Below are positions 34,938 through 47,815 of a DNA stretch of 64,000 bases, in pieces. The position numbers and the translations under genes are program-made. The stretch covers positions 4,561,821 through 4,625,820 of the forward strand of contig OY747713.1 in NCBI GenBank assembly GCA_963556495.2, read 5' to 3'. The notes beneath the pieces are model-generated. The model saw only the letters and a program-made list of their open reading frames with translations. It was not told where the DNA came from and ran no database searches. The stretch's first letter is position 1. Every line of letters begins with the position of its first letter. The DNA comes from Valencia hispanica (Eukaryota > Chordata > Actinopteri > Cyprinodontiformes > Valenciidae).

Positions 34938-35964
34938 CAAAGGTGGGTAGAGTGCCAAAAAAATTTAAATGAAAGAGTAGTACTGCATCAACATACTTTT
35001 GCTCAAGTAAAAGTAAAGAGTTCAAGAAATTACTCAACAGTAAAAAAGTATTTGGTAAATGGACTCCTTGAGTACTAAGTAAAATCTGATCTAATATTTC
35101 TTAAAATGATGTAAGAGACAGAAATGCAAAGTTATGGAAAAATGCTGCTATCTTAAAGACTAAAGACATTACAAAATAACCAATTTTAAGCAGAAGAAAC
35201 ACTTTTGTAAGTTATACTTTTACGTTATAATACAGATAATTACAGTAGGATGCATGAATGGATAAAATTTCAATGCAAATATAACCGACAGGTTTTTTGA
35301 CGAGGATCCCACATAAACGCAAAGCTGAAGATAAAACAATTCGGGGGGGGGCGTGAACATTTTCCTATAAACCAAAAGGGGGGCCAGCAGAAATAGTTTG
35401 GGAACTACTGCAGTAGGTAATGTAAATATATATATATCCTAGAACAAGGTACAAAGGTGAAAACAGCCACCAACTAGCCGTCATACTTTTAATTTTACTT
35501 CAAAAATTACTGTCATCATTAATGATTCTATTCTAATTCTAAAAAAAATTAACAAAATAAAAATCAGTACATTGCTTTGACATAAAATCGATATTTTCTT
35601 ACAACCCTAGTAAAAAAAAATACTTTCAGGGACAATTTGCGTGGGTTTACTGTATATTCACTAGACCTTTCTTAAAATGCAACAAGCTCAACGGGTAAAA
35701 AAAAAAGTTACATGAGGAAACCAACGTTTGTATAGAAACCTTCAAAAAACTGTAGATGTGTGTCTGTTTCTGATGTACTTTGTGGTAAAACATGCTTGTT
35801 TCAAGTTACTTGCAGTAGGTAGAGCATCCAGAAATATTACTCAAGAGTAGCGATGTTTCAAAATAATAGTTCCCAATGGAAAGTAAAAAGTACAGTGTAG
35901 TAAAACTACACATTTTGTCCAAAAAGTTACTCAAGTAAATGTAACTGCGTTCTACCCACCTCTG
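34938..35964 (+). mobile_element. Non-autonomous hAT-like element (CAAAGGTGGGTAGA ends)
   Basis: It starts CAAAGGTGGGTAGAGTGC and ends GCGTTCTACCCACCTCTG, near-perfect inverted ends. The flanks CCCGTGTC (34930-34937) and CCCATGTC (35965-35972) match at 7 of 8 bases. Interior phrases such as CTCAAGTAAAAGTAAAGAG are typical of a widespread fish element. A fragment of hAT-like family 2 (35437-35610) is nested inside, ending ACAACCCTA. Confidence 0.85.
35437..35610 (+). mobile_element. Fragment of hAT-like family 2
   Basis: AAGGTGAAAACAGCCACCAA through CGATATTTTCTTACAACCCTA matches the 3' part of the copies at 10518-11708 and 60788-61149. The 5' half is missing. Confidence 0.7.
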
Positions 35965-36009
35965 CCCATGTCTTTACTATTTTCATTAGATCTAGATTCA
36001 TTCAGAAAT

Positions 36010-36610
36010 CATTCAACATGACTTGGGATGAAAAACTTGGACTTTGAATGAAAGCCAGAAAACCCTGATGAGTTGAAAAGGAGACGCCAAGGATCTAGAG
36101 CAGTGGCGAAGAGGAGAGATAAAAGGAGGAATTTCAAACCATCCCCATCAGTCATAATGGGCAATGTGAGATTGTTGGCAAACAGGCCAGATTGTGAATA
36201 CCCTCTGGAGATTGGTGTGCAAAAAAGGATTCTTCGTTAAATGAAGATTATGGACAACCCTGTGCATACAGGAGACAGGAGATCATCCCAACCCACGGCC
36301 ATCCGCATCTACAGCAAATCTTTGAAGAAACTTGGATGAGTTACAACAACATTTAATTTCCCTTCCGATTAATAAAGTAATTTTGAATTGGAGTTGGAAA
36401 GATTTGAGACTTTTAACTGGGATTTGAGACTTTTAACTGGGAACAAAAGAGGCAAGACTTGATTTGGGGTGAAGGACTCCAGGCTTATTACTAGGACTTG
36501 AGATGGGGAATTAAATCCATATGGCCTTAGCCTGGTCCTGCTCTTAGCATGAAACATTAAGGACTCGACTTGGGACACAAAACTGCAGATTTGACCTGGA
36601 CTTGGGTTGA
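36010..36610 (+). repeat. Short block of ACTTGG-type repeat with LINE tail
   Basis: Scattered words ACTTGGGA, GACTTTTAACTGGGA (exactly repeated in tandem at 36407 and 36427) and AAGACTTGATTTGG resemble the satellite at 42840-44620. A decayed LINE 3' tail (about 36240-36395) interrupts it. Confidence 0.55.
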
Positions 36611-39061
36611 GGGGTTTGCAGTCAGGATTACAGCGGATACGAAATGACCTAAAGCATGGCCAAAGTTACAAATGGCATAAACAAAGAAATCTGTGGCCCA
36701 GTCAGAACGTTTCAGGTCCTAAACGATGCTCCAAGGAGTCAGAGAACCAATAATACCCTGTGTATGTTGACACGAAAAGTGGTTAATCCTTTAAGTTTAG
36801 GAGTCCTAAAGGGCAGAAAATGTTTCGTAGTTCGGAATTAGGTGGGTTGAAAACCAACGGAAAGCCAAAATATGACTGAAAAGGCTTTAAAAGAGAAATC
36901 TGTCTACTTGGACAGAAAATTGTGCCAGTATTGAGAAAGTTCTGTTCATAGCTCTGACTTTTGTTTAATAAACATTTCGGCAACCCGAATCGGGCTGCTG
37001 CAACTGCATTACATCCAGCTTATGGTTGTTTAATACCCTGCATGTGTTTAACGACCCGTTTATGGCTGAAGCTATGATCTCTTATCGGATATTTAACGAG
37101 AAATGAAGCAGTTATTGGTCTGACTGGTTAGTAAAACAAACAGCAGAGATGTTTCTGGAACTGAATCTATTCTGCGAGGAAAACAAACAAACGCGCAAAT
37201 TATTTAAACAATAAAAAAAATACAAAGATTAATACATATATTTAGAGAGGATGAAGCTGTGCTGCTTGCTTGTTGTCCTTTAGCTTTAAATATGTCCCTG
37301 TTGTGTTTTGATGGTAGAAATGTCTCTTTCAGGTCCTACGAGTAGAACAGGACGAGGTAGAGGAGGTGGTATGTAGCGCGCCGCCCTGAAGGGGAAACCT
37401 TCAGCACCGTCCAGAAGTGTTGCTCCGTCGGGTTTTGCTCCCACGTGGGCGGCTGCCAAGCTAATCTTGGCCCGTTTCCTCCATTTTTAGTGACGCGGAC
37501 GTCCTGACGTTCTCAGGTGAAACCTTTCTACTGCCGAGCGGAGCGGCAGCTGTGAAAAAAAAAAACCCAAAAAAGAAACCCTCCTTTCTGTCAGTCAGCG
37601 GTGACGCAGCAGAACGGCGTGAGAGTGAGGCTGGGAAACATTCCTGGAATAACTTGATGCAAGGAGGGAGGGAAGAGAAAGGAAAGTCAGGAATGCTTTA
37701 AAGAGGCAGGCGAAACGGCACAATCATTCCTACAGCGGAAAAAAGTGTTGAACATGTCCAGATTTACACTCCGATATCTCGTTCAAATAAGTGAGGATTT
37801 AGACCACTTTGTTTACTAAGTGTTTATATCCTAACCTCCGTCATGCTGCTTTTAGATCAGCCGTGTTGCAGACCCACAAACGCATGATTTTATTCCTAAA
37901 AAACAAAGATATTTACACCACTAGTGGATTTTATGTATCATATATTGGACAGGAAATGGGTTGAGAGGGGAATGGTGGAATACATGCAGCAAATGTTCCA
38001 GTGTTGGACCCCTGGGTCATTGAAAATTTTACCCAGGAGGTTTGTAAACGATATCTTCATCAACTTCATAGACCGCATAACCAAATTTGTGTCCAAGGGG
38101 CCGCAAAAGAAAAGTCACTCCATGGTCCACAAATGGCCCCCGGGCCACACTTTGAACACCCCCGTTTCCTGCTCAGACACACCCGATCCAAAGGAAACGC
38201 GTCTCCTCAACACGTTCCTGTTAATTGCCCGTTAACTTCAATCAGAGCTTCCATGTGACCTCATTCTAACCCTCTGATTGGCTGTTGTCAAACACACACA
38301 TACAGTTTCCTCATGGTGTTTACAGTCAAGATAATTATCTCCAATACTGTTTGTAGTCGGGATGCCTGACCTCAGATAAATCTAACACAATTGTGGATCT
38401 GAGCTCAACATGCAGACTGTTTTACATTATCAGTAAACGCAGATTAACGCAGCCGCTTCAGTCGTTCCTCCATAAATGTACGTTAGCTTTATCCTCATTA
38501 ATGCTGACCAAATTTTTCCCCCCAATAAAAACGTCCATGTTTGAACGCTCAAAAACAATCTGATATATGGAATAAGAAAGTCGTAGGAATGTGCAGCAGT
38601 GCGACATAACTGAAAGGTTTTGTTTAATTAATCAGTAGATTTTTTATTTTTGACTCATTACAGTACATTGCTAAACAGACTAAGATTAATTTGTGTCTCT
38701 GATCCCGTTGATTTTTACTGAAAGCTTCTCTTGGCTTCATTGTTGGACCTCCGAGTTCAACAGGTTGTTCTGTTTTTACTGAATAATGGCCCATAGGTGT
38801 GGTAACGGTCAGCTGCCCCCCTTTTTAAAATTACAATGCTGTTTATTTACAATTTAATTTGGCTTAAAATCTGGTTTGGATTTTTTTTTTCTGTCTTGGT
38901 TGCAATTAAAAAGCATCAGGAGATCAAATCTAGCTTCTTTTTTTTTATCCAGAAGGTTTGGATATTTTTTACAGAAAGTTGTGATAATGAGATTAAAGCA
39001 CAGACTGCCCACCCTTTTCTTTAGTTTTTATCGTTAGTGGATTTCTGCACATCATTTAGTT
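36611..39061 (+). other. Intron, mostly unrecognised
   Basis: No exon recognised. The stretch 38090-38163 (GGCCCCCGGGCCACACTTTG then AACACCCCC) resembles the end of another fish hAT-type repeat in reverse, but no partner end was found. Confidence 0.35.
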
Positions 39062-39416
39062 ACAATTCAATTCAGTTTATTTATATAGCGCCAATTCACA
39101 ACAGATGTCATCTCAAGGCACTTAACAAGAAGTCATTTCAATACATTTATACAAACGTTCCAATCAGTTAAAAAGTTTCCTATTTAAGGAATCCCAGCAG
39201 ATTGCGTCAGTCATTGGCGTGAGGTTGGGCCCCGTTGATGCAGACTTTCCAACCACAGCAATCCTTCAACAATCCCTCATACTGAGCAAGCATGTAGCGA
39301 CGGTGGAGAGGAAAAACTCCCCTTTAACAGGAAGAAACCTCCAACAGAACCAGGCGCAGTAGGAGCGGCCATCTGCCACGACCGTCTGGGGGTTTGAGAA
39401 GACAGAGCAGAAACAC
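39062..39416 (-). mobile_element. LINE-like 3' region, antisense
   Basis: Reverse complement of the unit split at 10376-10517/11709-11963, here uninterrupted. It begins on the + strand with CAATTCAATTCAGTTTATTT and contains GTGGAGAGGAAAAACTCCCC. It serves as the empty-site reference for the hAT-like insertion at 10518. Confidence 0.75.
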
Positions 39417-42400
39417 AGAAGGAACAGAAGGTCTGATATAAGAGAACTTTCTATGTTGCAGAAAGTAAAAAGTTGATAACAGGACACAGTGGATGTTCAG
39501 TTACTGGGAGCATCATCCCAGTCGATGCCCCCCGTCCAACAGGGCATTGCAGCCAAGCAGGATACCAGACCAGGTATATCTTCTATGGAGAGAAAAACAC
39601 TGAGAGAAAACAAAGTTAACAGTCGAAATAACAGAATGTACTGTAATACAACTGGAGAGTAGTAGGAGAGAAAAGGAAGTAGCAGAGTGAAGAAAACTGG
39701 TAAGTCTGTCCTCCAGCAGTCTAAGCCTATAGCAGCATAACTACAGAGATAGCTCAGGATGACCTTAGCCACTCTAACTATAAGCTTTATCAAAAAGGAA
39801 AGTTTTATGCCTGGCTTACACGTCGTGTTTATTCAAGTGGCACCTATGGGCTCTTAGTTGGGGTAGGTTTGACTTCTCAGATAAGACTTGAAACTCTTTT
39901 TAAAACAGTGGCAGAGCTGTCTGGAGTATTTTACTCGCAGTAAAAGTGTTGGGCACCCGTCTGTCCACGCCTCCGTCTGCCTGCAGGAATCCTGCAGACG
40001 TCAAGCTCTGAGGTCTGATATCATCGGGTCTAAATACAGCTTTCATGCTTGGTTCTGTGCGAGCCTGTGTTTTATGATCCAAAGAGTCATTAACCCTGGC
40101 TGTTACAAACACTAAACCTAATTGTTTTCCTATCAAAGGCCCTTTTAAGATAAGGAATAAATCGATTTCTGGTTCCTAATGAGTAATAAGTCTTGTCGGA
40201 GGATTATTGTGGATTTGTTCTGTTTTGATGATTTTTTTTGGGGGGGGGTGTCATAAATAAGGATGGATAATTGCTTAGGACAATTATTAATACAATTAAT
40301 AATAATTAGTAATTTAGGTCAAAATTACCAAGTCGGGGCTCCATCCTGGGATTTAGGAAAACAATATTAGCCAAGTAGTTCAGTCTCAGTTAATGTTTAT
40401 GAATACCTGCCTGATAAGGCTAAGGTACTAAAATAATATATAATAGAGAAATTCACCACTTGATAATAAACAACTTTTCAAAATACAAGGGTTTATTAAC
40501 AAAAAGAATTCAACTTTCCAGTCAAAATACTAACCCCCTAAGCTAGTAACACACAACTAAACTACTAAGTAAAAGAAGAACGAACAATAAAACTAACTAC
40601 CAACAGTAAAACTAGTGAAAATGTACCAATGTGCAAATTAGTACAAGACGATAACCAATAAATTGATAGTGATGTCACAATCCAGTATGAATATTTATGC
40701 TTAAAGACCAAGACTTGTATTGAAGAGTTTTGGAAGTGAAGCTAATAAGTCCTAAACTAATTATGATTAGTTTAGGACTTATTAGCACCATTTGGTTTGT
40801 GTTCAAACGATTAATTCACAATGCAAAGCAGAAGTGAAGACAAAACATTATTTGGCGGGAGTAATGTTTCAATAAATAATTTGCTGAATTAGAAATCAAT
40901 AACCTTTTTGGGAAAATTTATTTGATTTTATGGATCAGTCACCGCAGTGATGGATCTAAGTTTAGTATTTTGGCATACTAAGAAGGCAGTTTTCAAAACG
41001 ACTCAAGACTAGTTTTTGGTTTAAAAAAATCTATTTTAAAGCAGATTTGTATTTTGAATACTGTCAATAACAATACTGTTTATTAGCGCCAGCAGTTTGC
41101 TGAAGCAGGCCGCACAAATAATGTTTTATCAGCACTAACGCACTGAGCTATTTTTAGCATGTAGCGCAGGCTAAGGATCACACTGTGTAGCTTAGGACTA
41201 GAGAACAAAGGGAAACTAGTCTTAGAAATGCAGCAAAACACAGTGAAATAGTCAAAACAACCTTTAAACTGTTTATCCTAAACTCCGTTATCTCTGCCCA
41301 GACACAACCTTACGTGAACGATTCTTAGATCTCCGTAGAAGGGTGAATCCGTTGTCTGGGGGAAAATCATCACTAAAGAGTAAAAAATCAGCTGTGGTTA
41401 GCTGATCGGCCCAGCAGCAGCTACATGGGGCCCTAGCTAGCAGCTAGGCCTCTTGGATGTGTGGCTAGTGGCGGTTGCGGCTAGCCCACGTTAGCTCGGA
41501 ACGTCTGGTTGTCCTCTCAGCTAGGCTCAGCAGCTTTCTTCCAAGTCAGGTTCTTTCATCCAATTTAATTTTTGTCTTTTGTTCTGCTTTCAAGGAAAAA
41601 AAAATAATTTCAGCTTTGGTTTCATTTTGAACACAGCTGTTTTGTTTTTCAATTTTATTTTCTGGAACGTCACAAAAATGTGTTGTTTTTTGTGTGTGTG
41701 TGTTTTTATTTGGAAAAGCTAAATGTTTGAAAAAAGAACCGTAACTCCTAGTAAGTTGTAGCTGTGTTTAAAATCTAAAGCAATACTGCTAGCCGACCAC
41801 AAAACCTACAGATCAGATGGAGAGAAAAAGTCTTGGAAGGAAAAATTTAGGTTTAAAATATTTCTCCTTTTTCAATGTGCATCAAAAATCAGACTTCTTC
41901 CAGTTCCTCCGCTTTTATTCAAAGTGTTCAGCATCCAAGCATCCCTGATGTCACTCTGACATTTTTATGTATAGATTCTATAAAATATGAATGTTTCGTT
42001 GCTTCATAAAAAATAAAAACATAAATCAGTTCTTTTCTCTAATCAAACAGCAATAAAAACAATATTTATCCTAAAGCAGCAGAAACCTGATATTATGTGA
42101 AGCTTTGCTGAACACCTTCCCTGAAATTATGACCATAACAAACATTAGAAGAGAAAACAAAAATATTTTGAATCCTAAAAGCTTTTTATGTCCCTTAATG
42201 TTGCTGCAGGCGTTCCTCTGAGTTTGTTGTGTTTCCACAAGTTAGCAGCATAGTGCCGCTTCGCTCCTCTGCTCATAAATTCCAACAGTAGATGAAAATA
42301 ATCCCACCCTTCGGTTGTAATCTAGCTTTTTTATTTTTCCCCACTCCGGTCTGATAGAAGAGGCTTCAGTCTGCTCTCTTTAATCATCCCTCCTTTCTCT

Positions 42401-42839
42401 GTCGTTCTAATGGACGTTTCAGGAATGAGGTTGGAGTTTTCCTCTCCAAGGTTGTTAACTGTTAGGTGTTTTCTGCTGACCGTGAACGTCTTCTCACTTC
42501 ACTGGGTCAGAGATGAGTTCGGAGCTTCTCCTTTTCTTGTTGCCCTGTCGCTCCTCTTCAGACCCAGTTCTGCCCAGTCTGAACCTCTGTCCACCTCTTG
42601 AGGTTCGTGGTTGCAGCTTTTCAGCAGTTATGGACGACTGAGAACACATGTTCATCCATCTGGAGTCATTTCTTTTACTACTTTGCTGAAAAAAACAACA
42701 ACAAAACATTTCGAACCCCTAATTAAGCTCCCTTCACTTTTGGTCACCAGTCCTTTTAACTTGTTGAAGGACATGTTCTGAACTGGGAAATATTAAATGT
42801 GTTAAAGCACAATACATGATTTTAATTAGTAACCTGAAG
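39417..42839 (+). other. Intron, nothing recognised apart from one palindrome
   Basis: No exon or repeat family recognised. A 21-bp palindrome is listed separately at 40741-40786. Confidence 0.4.
40741..40786. repeat. Perfect 21-bp palindrome with 4-base loop
   Basis: The left arm 40741-40761 (GCTAATAAGTCCTAAACTAA then T) pairs without mismatch with 40766-40786; the loop is TATG. The arm is not seen elsewhere in the window. Confidence 0.95.
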
Positions 42840-44620
42840 AACTCTGATGTGGGACAGAAGACCAGAAACTTGTGCCTGGATTGAAAGACTCGAGAAGTGA
42901 CTTTAAGCTAAACTTAAAAGTTGACAAAATACTTTTAGTCGACTTGGACTTGTGAATAGACCTTAGACTGACTCAAGAAGAAAAACTTGAGATAATACTT
43001 GGACATTGGACAAAACCCCGTCAAGATTCAATTTGAACTTGGACGGAAAGACTTTAGATCCGACTTGAATTTGGATGAAAAGATGCACTTGACTTGGAAT
43101 TATGACAGAGGAGACTTAATTTAGGTTATAAACAAGACATTTGACTTTGAAGAAAATACTTGACATCCGACTTGGACTTGTTAATAGACCTTAGACTGAG
43201 TCGGGTAGAAAGAGTTGAGACAAGACTTGGACCAGGGACACAGTAAGATAAAATATACTTGACTTGGATTTGATTTAGACAAGACATCTGACTTGGATTT
43301 ATGAATTGACCAAAGATGAATCCGAAAGAAAGGCTTGAAAAAAGACTCGACTTGGGTCAGAAGATGGAATGCTTGACTCGGAATACGACAGAGGGGACTT
43401 GACTTGTGCTTGAAATTTGATTTAGACTTTGAACAAAATACAGTTGAACTGGAACAACAGACTTGACACCTGACTGCGATTTAGGAAAAGACCAAAGATG
43501 AGTCAAGAAGAAAGACATGAGATGAGATTTGGAGCCCGGACAGAATAAAACAGAATAGACCTGACTTGGACTTGATTTAGACTTTGGACAAAATACATTT
43601 GACTCAGAAGGAAAGACTTTAAACCTGACTTGGACTTGTGAATAGACTTAAGATAAAACTTGGACTTTGGACAAAGACTCTCAAGATGTAATTTGAACAT
43701 GGAAGGAAAGACTTTAGAGGTGACTTGGACTTGAGACCTGGTTTAGGCCTTGGACAAAAGACACTTGACTTGAAATTGAAAGAAAAGTCTTGAGACCTGA
43801 CTTGGGTCAAAAAATGCAGCACTTGATTTGGACTTTAAACAAACGACATTTCACTTGGACTTAGAAGAAAATACTTGGACATTGGACAAAACTCCGTAAA
43901 GATTTAATTTGAACTTGGAAGGACAGACTATAGATTTGACTTGAACATGGATCAAAATATGCAACACTTGACTTGGAATATGAGAGACTTTATTTGGACT
44001 TTAGATTTGATTTAGGTTTTAAACTAGACACTTCACTTGGACTTGGAAGAAAATACTTGACACCTGACTCTGACTTGTGAAAAAACCTTAGACTGACTTG
44101 GGTAGAAAGAGTTGAGACGAGACTTGGACCAGAGATGGATTAAGACAGAAGAGACTTGACTCAGATTTGATTTAGGCTTTGTACATAAGAAATTTGACTT
44201 GGAAGACCTTGACACCCGACTTGGATTTATGAATAGACCAAAGATGAATCAGGGAGAAAGACTTGAGTTGGGGCTAAAGATGAGATATTTGGGACTCGAT
44301 GTAGGTTTTAAACAAAAGACTCTTGACTTGGAAGGAAAGACTTGGCAACTGACTCGGACTTGTGAATAAATGAAAGACTTGGATTTAGGACGAGATTGAA
44401 TTTGAACTTGGAAGGACAAACGTTAGATGTGACTTGGACTTGGGTGAAAAGATGCAACACGTGACTAGATAAGGATAAAAGAGAATTTACCTGGGCTTCC
44501 TTTGGACAAAACAAATTAGATTTGCCTTTGACTCGGAAGGAACGACTTGAGGAACGACTTAGACTTGGAAAATGTGACTTGTTAACAGTTGGAATTTTGA
44601 CAGCGTTGTTTCAGAACTGG
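42840..44620 (+). repeat. Degenerate ACTTGGA-rich satellite
   Basis: The words GACTTGGACTTG, AAAGACTT, TTGATTTAGACTTTG and GACAAAA recur throughout 1.8 kb. A longer phrase, GACTTGGACTTGTGAATAGA or a near variant, occurs at about 42943, 43170, 43627, 44062 and 44350, often followed by CCTTAGACTGA and GGGTAGAAAGAGTTGAGAC. It is consistent with an ancient tandem array with higher-order units. No coding meaning. Confidence 0.85.
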
Positions 44621-45466
44621 TTAACATGAGCGCCAATAAATGGGGGAGGGCTGAAACACGGCCTTTGTGGGAAGCTAAATGCCGGTGAAATTTGAGCAAG
44701 AGCAATTAGCTGAAATGAAAACGAGAATCTTCTGTTTTAACCTAAAATACTTAGAATTTTGTCTTGATTAATGACGGTTAGTTACAACCTCCTCCGCCTC
44801 CCAGAGCTGAACGTCTGCAGCGTGTTTCTGAGACTCCTTTATTAGCCAGCGGACTGGGATGGAGACTTGGACCTCTGTTGGGATAACAAAGTGTTTTATA
44901 TCTGTGGGCAAAAATCATCTCCTAGGACGGGGTCGGCCTCCTTGCAGCGCCGCCGACTCCCTAGTTGAACCATTCTTCACCGAAGCTCGTTCACATTGTT
45001 CGAAGAGTGCTGCTGTAGGTCTAAAACCTGCAGGCAGGCGGATTTAAAAAGAGGCTGAGGCCTGAGCACACAGGACTGACGCCGGCCCTTTAAAAAAGTC
45101 CGCGGGCCGCCTGTTCCTTCCTCATGTTTTCTAAACTGAGTCCGGGGGCTTCCTCTCTGTACTTTTGTCCCCTCCAGTAATTTCCTGACGGCTTTTTAAA
45201 CATCGCTTTGGGCTATTTCTGGAAGTGAAAGTACTGCAATGAAAGTCGTCCGACAACTATGGCTAAAATACAGCTTACTTTAGCTGGGTTCTGTACATCT
45301 TACTGGGAGGGTTTTAAGAGATTAATTTCAAAATGAATGAAGCTAAGTTTTAGTTTTTTAGTTTTTCCATTGTTATTTTAATGTATTTTGTTCTTTTTAT
45401 TGTTTTAGTCCACTTAATTAACTTTTCCACTATATTTGACCCAGATCGGTGTCTTTAGAGGTGATG
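44621..45466 (+). other. Intron, nothing recognised
   Basis: No exon or repeat recognised. Confidence 0.4.
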
Positions 45467-45470
45467 TTAA

Positions 45471-46368
45471 AGAGTAACTAAACCCCAAAACAACTTTTTT
45501 TTGCTTCTAAACTGTATAAATGGGTCTTTACCAATGCAATCTTCCAGTTTCTGGGGATTTTTTTACATTTTGGTGTAAACTTGTTTAATTCTACACCTTT
45601 TGGTCTAAAAACGTCTTAGTGCTGCCCCCTTAGGGTTGAACGGTGGCTACTGCATTTGAATTTTGTGATTGGTGGAGAGCGGTACATCTTTACGTCACAG
45701 CAGCCATGGTCTCACAGACGCCCCGTGGGTTTGGGTATAAAACTATCTCTCAGACATACCGGGCCTGTGGCGAGTTTGGAGTTGGATTGTGTTTTTCAGG
45801 TTACCGTTATCACATTAGCACTTAGTTAGCATAGCTAACAAATGTTTTGAACATTAGCATCACCACTCAGAGACCGGACCCATCCGGTCTCTCTCTCCCT
45901 CAGCAGCAGCGCCAGCCTCGGCCAGCGCCGACTCAGCGCCCCGAGCCAGCGGCTCGAATTGATACGGCTCGGGGCGGCTGAGCTCCATAAAGCCTCCCTC
46001 TACCTCCGGTGACGCCGGAGGAGATCCGCTGGCTCAAGGGGGCTGAGTCAGCGCCGCAGAGGGAGACAGGATGGATCCGGTCTCTGAGTGGTGATGCTAA
46101 CATAGGCTAACGTTCAAAACAGATGAACGTTGATCAGATCGATCAGTCGCAAAACTGCCAACATCGCTTTGGTCACTGTCCATGTTTCAGTGTCAGATTA
46201 AGCGAGCTGTTACTGTCCTCCTGAACACACCCCCACGTTCCCCCCTCCGCTCATCCTCCACACTTGGCCACGCCCCTCCGTGCTTCCTGGCACCGCCCAC
46301 TTTGTAGAATTTTTTTTTTATGTTGTCTGGGGGCGGGGTTATGATTTTTCATGGGGTTCAGTTGCACT
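45471..46368. mobile_element. TTAA-flanked foldback element (piggyBac/Kolobok-like MITE)
   Basis: TTAA occurs at both borders (45467-45470 and 46369-46372). The ends are imperfect inverted repeats, AGAGTAACTAAACCCC and, in reverse, AGTGCAACTGAACCCC. TTAA target duplications are characteristic of piggyBac and Kolobok transposons. The interior folds: a perfect 25-bp arm at 45854-45878 pairs with 46076-46100, and weaker pairing extends on both sides for about 80 bases. There is no transposase, so the superfamily cannot be fixed. Confidence 0.75.
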
Positions 46369-46778
46369 TTAATGAGCTCATATTTAAAGTTGAGATATTG
46401 TTCAGACCATTAAAGCTGAGTATTGATTAAAATGACAAGAATCGATTCAATTCCGATTCTCAAGAGTTCGAATAGATTATCCCGATCTGATCCAGTCTGT
46501 TCCAATTCGATATTTATATGGGTCGGTGATATTAAAAACGTTTTTGTTTTTTGTTGTTACCTTAATTACATGACTTTAATTCATTGACACAACACCAGGT
46601 CGGGTTACGGTTCGACGGGGGGAACAGTATTTACCTAAACCTCGTGTTTTAGCTGTAAAATGGGCAAACGGTGTGAAACGATTAAATAGATTTTTGGACG
46701 TACAGGAATTCTTATAAGAATCGATAGAGAATCGATTTATTTATTTACTATACATTTTTTCTCCCAACATAGCAGTAC

Positions 46779-47815
46779 AGACCATAGACTGTAAATATAA
46801 GATGGGCGGAGCCTCCGTGACGTCAGGCGTAGGTTTCTGAAGAGCTGAATTGAAGCCCAGTGGGCGGTTCCCACCACCGCCATCTTTGCCGCGACATGCG
46901 TCTCGTCACACCCGAAAAAAAAAAAAAAAAACATGGGTAAAGTGGGTGGAGCTGTGAGGGTAGCCGATGTAGCTACAAGCTAACTGAGCTAACCCGGAGC
47001 TAACAGGTTAGCGGGCGCTTTTAGCCAGAAAACTGTGTTTTGACGACTTTGCTACCCCTCTGCCTCCTAGGCAGATTAAATAATTTTGTCAAATAAAATC
47101 ATTAAAGCCTTGTTGGTCCATAACTTTCACTAAAACGATGTGAATTTTAAATAAAACAAGTTGTTAATAATTAATAAGTAAAGTAAAGAAGAAATGTGAT
47201 AATTTCAACCCATTTTTGACCAAGCGGTGTTATCTTAAATGCACAGCAGAAATCTAATTTTACTTACAGAATAAAAGGGAGCAGAGACTTCTTGGACGGC
47301 CCGTTAGTGGAATCAATATCACAGCAAGCCGTCTTTGTCCAATGAGATAACGATTAACATCCGAACATGAATAATAATTGTGGACGCAACTGATGGTTAA
47401 GCTTAGAGAAATAAAATGTTAACGTGAGGCCGAGGCTGAAGCCCTTTCCCTGGAGCTAGCTGTTAGCCACCAGCGCTAGCGCTGACTGCTCACCTCAGAC
47501 CTGTCAATCAAAAGGACACGCCCCCTTATTATTCATCGTTTCAAGCTTAAATTACATCTAAACAGATGAGTTATAAAAAAATTCACCCCCCTCAGAGTCA
47601 TCATGACGATAAACTTGACCTCTTAAACCTAAAATGTTTTTTTTGGAACCAAGGCTGTAAACATGTTTGTTTCTGCTGTGAAGTTGGCATTTTTAACATG
47701 GAAGTCGATGAGAACTTGGTCCTTTCTGCAGCCAGCCTCTAGTGGATGAGGGAGGGAACTGCAGTTTTTCTCACTTCCGCGTTGGCCTCACATTTGGCCA
47801 GCGGAGTTTGTCCCC
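46779..47815. repeat. Dispersed fish repeat, class unknown
   Basis: It begins near ACCATAGACTGTAAATATAA and GATGGGCGGAGCCTCCGTGA and ends near GCAGCCAGCCTCTAGTGGA and CACTTCCGCGTTGGCC. These phrases recall a repeat common in teleost genomes. Exact ends and class are not determined. Confidence 0.45.
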
